Assembly: GCF_000789235.1 (NCBI RefSeq)
Contig: NZ_KN525716.1
Span: 3,206,100-3,270,099, forward strand
Source of the DNA: Wocania ichthyoenteri Th78
GTDB lineage: Bacteria > Bacteroidota > Bacteroidia > Flavobacteriales > Flavobacteriaceae
Length of the DNA: 64,000 nucleotides
Direction of reading: 5' to 3'
Under the pieces are notes generated by a model, which saw nothing but the letters and a program-made list of their open reading frames with translations, had not been told where the DNA came from and ran no database searches. This document shows, in pieces, positions 62,213 through 64,000 of this stretch; the first letter of the stretch is position 1; each line of letters starts with the position of its first letter. The position numbers were made by a program, and so were the translations under genes.

Positions 62213-63718
62213 ATGAAAAAAAACTTTGTTCTTTTTTTTAAAATAATCAGTTTTGTTTTGCTTTTTTCTTGTAGTAAGAAGCCTTCTAATCTTGATAAAG
62301 CATTGGAGCATTCAGGCAATAACAAGATAGAGTTGGAACGAGTAATAAATCATTACAAGAAAACAAAAGATACATTGAAAATAAAAGCAGCAGAATATTT
62401 AATTAGTAATATGTTGTATAAACAATCAAAAAGCTATAGGTATGTTGATAAATATGGACAAAATAAAATTCTTGATTATAAAAAACATACGACAGACGAA
62501 TTAAATGACTTAATAAATAAAGAAGGTGGTTCATTTAGAATAACTAGTACAAGAGAAGATGTTAAAAGTATAACAGCTAAATATTTAATTACAAACATAG
62601 ACTTAGCATTTAAAGTGAGAGAAGAATATCCATGGTGTAAGCAACTATCTTTTGATGAGTTTTGCAATCAAATACTTCCTTATAGACTTGTTGATGAACC
62701 CTTAGGAAACTGGAGATCTTATTATTATACGAAACATAAAGAAGAACTAGACTCTTTAAAAAAGGTAAATACTTCATTATCAGACATCATATTTTGGTTT
62801 AATAAAAAGTATAAAAAAGAATACATTAGTTCTACATCAATTGTTCCAGGAAACTTTTCGTATAAAACATTTGAAGAAATTGGAGGAGGAAATTGTGCTG
62901 ATTTGGCTCAAAATGCGGTAAAAGTAATGAGAGCATGTGGTATACCATTACATATGGATATTGTTACTTATCATGGAAAAGTTAATGGTAATCATGTATA
63001 TAATAGTATCGATTTACCAAATGGAGACTTTTACTTTTTTTCTCCTTATGAGCGTGCACCTGAGCGGCGAGATTGGAGAGCTCATAAAATAATGAGAAAC
63101 ACTTATAAGATACAAGAAAAAGAAATATATAAATATCTAAATTCTAAAGAAATTCCCTTAGATGAGTTGTTTGTAAATCCTTTTTACAAGGATGTGACCT
63201 CTTATTACTTTCCTACAGCTAATATTGATATAATTCCGAACGAAGGGACATCTAGTGAAGACTTACTCTATTTATGTACTTACAATAAAGGTTTTCATGC
63301 TATATCTTGGAGTGCCATGAATAATAAAAAGTTCCATTTCAAAGATGTAACAAAAGAGTTATTGTATTTTCCTATGATTTATACTAATGGGCAATATGAA
63401 GCAATGTCAGATCCTTTTATACTTAGAGAATCTGGAGAGAGACAAATATTAACTCCAGTTATAAATGAAAAAATTACTTTAAAAGGTGTTAAAGTATTAC
63501 AAATAAAAAAGAACATTACTGATTTAAGTAAGGAGTACAAAGTTTTTTATTGGGATAAAGAATGGGTGTTTGTTAAAAAAGTAAAAGCTATTAATGATAA
63601 AACTTTAATAATTGATGGGCTTCCTAAGAATGGACTATATTTAATTTCTGGCGAGGGTTATCACGAAAATTTACAGCGTCCTTTTACTTTTATAAATGGT
63701 GTTTTGGAGTATTGGTAA
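62213..63718 (+). CDS. Transglutaminase-like lipoprotein
   Basis: The protein has 501 residues with lipobox Cys20 (LLFSCSKK). The central transglutaminase-like domain has the nucleophile in GGGNCADLAQNAVKVMRACG (Cys228) and the histidine in GNHVYNSIDLPNG (His261); an Asp lies further on. The segment VPGNFSYKTFEEI before it is also typical. The C-terminal part (about 360-500) is beta-rich. Such domains act as peptidases or amidases. The close coupling to a glycosyltransferase-like gene is unusual and suggests that it works on a glycosylated surface protein or glycan, an inference only. Confidence 0.78.
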   Translation: MKKNFVLFFKIISFVLLFSCSKKPSNLDKALEHSGNNKIELERVINHYKKTKDTLKIKAAEYLISNMLYKQSKSYRYVDKYGQNKILDYKKHTTDELNDLINKEGGSFRITSTREDVKSITAKYLITNIDLAFKVREEYPWCKQLSFDEFCNQILPYRLVDEPLGNWRSYYYTKHKEELDSLKKVNTSLSDIIFWFNKKYKKEYISSTSIVPGNFSYKTFEEIGGGNCADLAQNAVKVMRACGIPLHMDIVTYHGKVNGNHVYNSIDLPNGDFYFFSPYERAPERRDWRAHKIMRNTYKIQEKEIYKYLNSKEIPLDELFVNPFYKDVTSYYFPTANIDIIPNEGTSSEDLLYLCTYNKGFHAISWSAMNNKKFHFKDVTKELLYFPMIYTNGQYEAMSDPFILRESGERQILTPVINEKITLKGVKVLQIKKNITDLSKEYKVFYWDKEWVFVKKVKAINDKTLIIDGLPKNGLYLISGEGYHENLQRPFTFINGVLEYW

Positions 63719-63778
63719 ATTTAAAGTTTTGACTACAGTGAGCAATCCGTGTAAACTCAATATCAATTATAAGAAAAG

Positions 63779-64000
63779 ATGAACATAACAGCATTAATTC
63801 CTGCAAGAAAGAACTCTGAACGATTTCCTGGGAAGAATTACACCTCATTTCTAGATAAGCCTTTATTTATTCATTCAGTTGATTTTGCAAAAAACTCTGA
63901 TCTGATCAACGAGTTTTATGTTACCACCAATGACGAAAGGATTATTTCAATTTGTCAGGAAAAGAGTATTCCATATATTGAACGTCCTAACCAATACAGT
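63779..64000 (+). CDS. Acylneuraminate cytidylyltransferase family protein, 3' end outside window
   Basis: The 74 codons visible begin MNITALIPARKNSERFPGKN, the nucleotide-binding motif of CMP-sialic acid synthetase and its relatives (NeuA, PseF). The segment FLDKPLFIHSVDFAKNSDLI and EFYVTTNDERIISICQEKSI follow with the expected spacing. The enzyme activates a nonulosonic acid with CTP for transfer to a surface glycan. The gene lies 60 bases after the transglutaminase-like gene in the same direction. The rest of the pathway should lie beyond the window. Sialic, pseudaminic or legionaminic substrates cannot be told apart from this part. Confidence 0.85.
   Translation, partial: MNITALIPARKNSERFPGKNYTSFLDKPLFIHSVDFAKNSDLINEFYVTTNDERIISICQEKSIPYIERPNQYS

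Noticed and set aside
1-64000. A CRISPR array or cas genes.
   Set aside because: No run of evenly spaced direct repeats was seen and no Cas protein was recognised.

Overview
The window is AT-rich chromosomal DNA from a member of the Bacteroidota, most likely a marine-type Flavobacteriaceae. The evidence is a gliding-motility peptidyl-prolyl isomerase (GldI), a two-subunit methylmalonyl-CoA mutase, a truncated SusC/SusD pair, DUF6520- and NVEALA-like peptides, and promoters of the Bacteroidota type (TAnnTTTG, with TTG or TTTG about 19 bases upstream). No species name can be given from sequence alone.

Layout. 0-12.6 kb is core housekeeping DNA: a cell-wall peptidase cut by the window edge, a leftward membrane-lipid and proteostasis cluster (rsfS, ftsH, a LUD protein, cdsA, psd, acyl-CoA-binding protein), birA, pyrE, a Nudix hydrolase, lgt with a DUF192 lipoprotein, and a folding group (cyclophilin-FKBP fusion, gldI, nrnA). 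12.6-14.4 kb holds ndk, three tandem cold-shock genes and a DUF721 gene. 14.4-16.9 kb is accessory DNA between DUF721 and recF: dispersed repeats, a secreted-protein gene flanked by inverted repeats, and a frameshifted IS110-family element. 16.9-35 kb is core again: recF, TPR protein, ribH, two small membrane paralogues, mutL, two rhomboids, a nuclease-fold protein, WbqC, lepB, dapB, parB, parA, an M16 peptidase and a PHP lipoprotein. 35.1-37.1 kb is a three-gene unit (outer-membrane protein, DUF4386 membrane protein, Crp/Fnr regulator) with ends like those of the 14.7 kb unit. 37.2-43.4 kb carries the mutase subunits, an FtsB/DivIC-like protein, udk and a PQQ-type sugar dehydrogenase lipoprotein.

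From 43.5 kb the window is accessory. A tRNA-Pro is followed by a tyrosine integrase, the usual left end of an integrative element. Then come a MauE/DoxX-propeller fusion, a four-cysteine peptide gene, a TlpA-like thioredoxin lipoprotein and a SusC fragment joined by deletion to the last codons of a SusD gene. After these are an HTH protein, a long structured hairpin, a hairpin-rich oriT-like region and a BfmA/BtgA-type mobilization protein without a relaxase. From 53.9 kb there is an O-antigen ligase-type membrane protein, an MG2-domain secreted protein, a second four-cysteine peptide with a DUF4221 propeller lipoprotein and a CxxC lipoprotein. The window ends in a surface-glycan operon (glycosyltransferase-like protein, transglutaminase-like lipoprotein, start of an acylneuraminate cytidylyltransferase).

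The most promising undescribed material is the pair of loci that each combine a small exported four-cysteine peptide with a beta-propeller and thiol-redox proteins (45.3-48.6 kb and 55.8-60.6 kb), and the cassette-like gene units with gene-specific inverted repeats at 14.7 and 35.1-37.1 kb.
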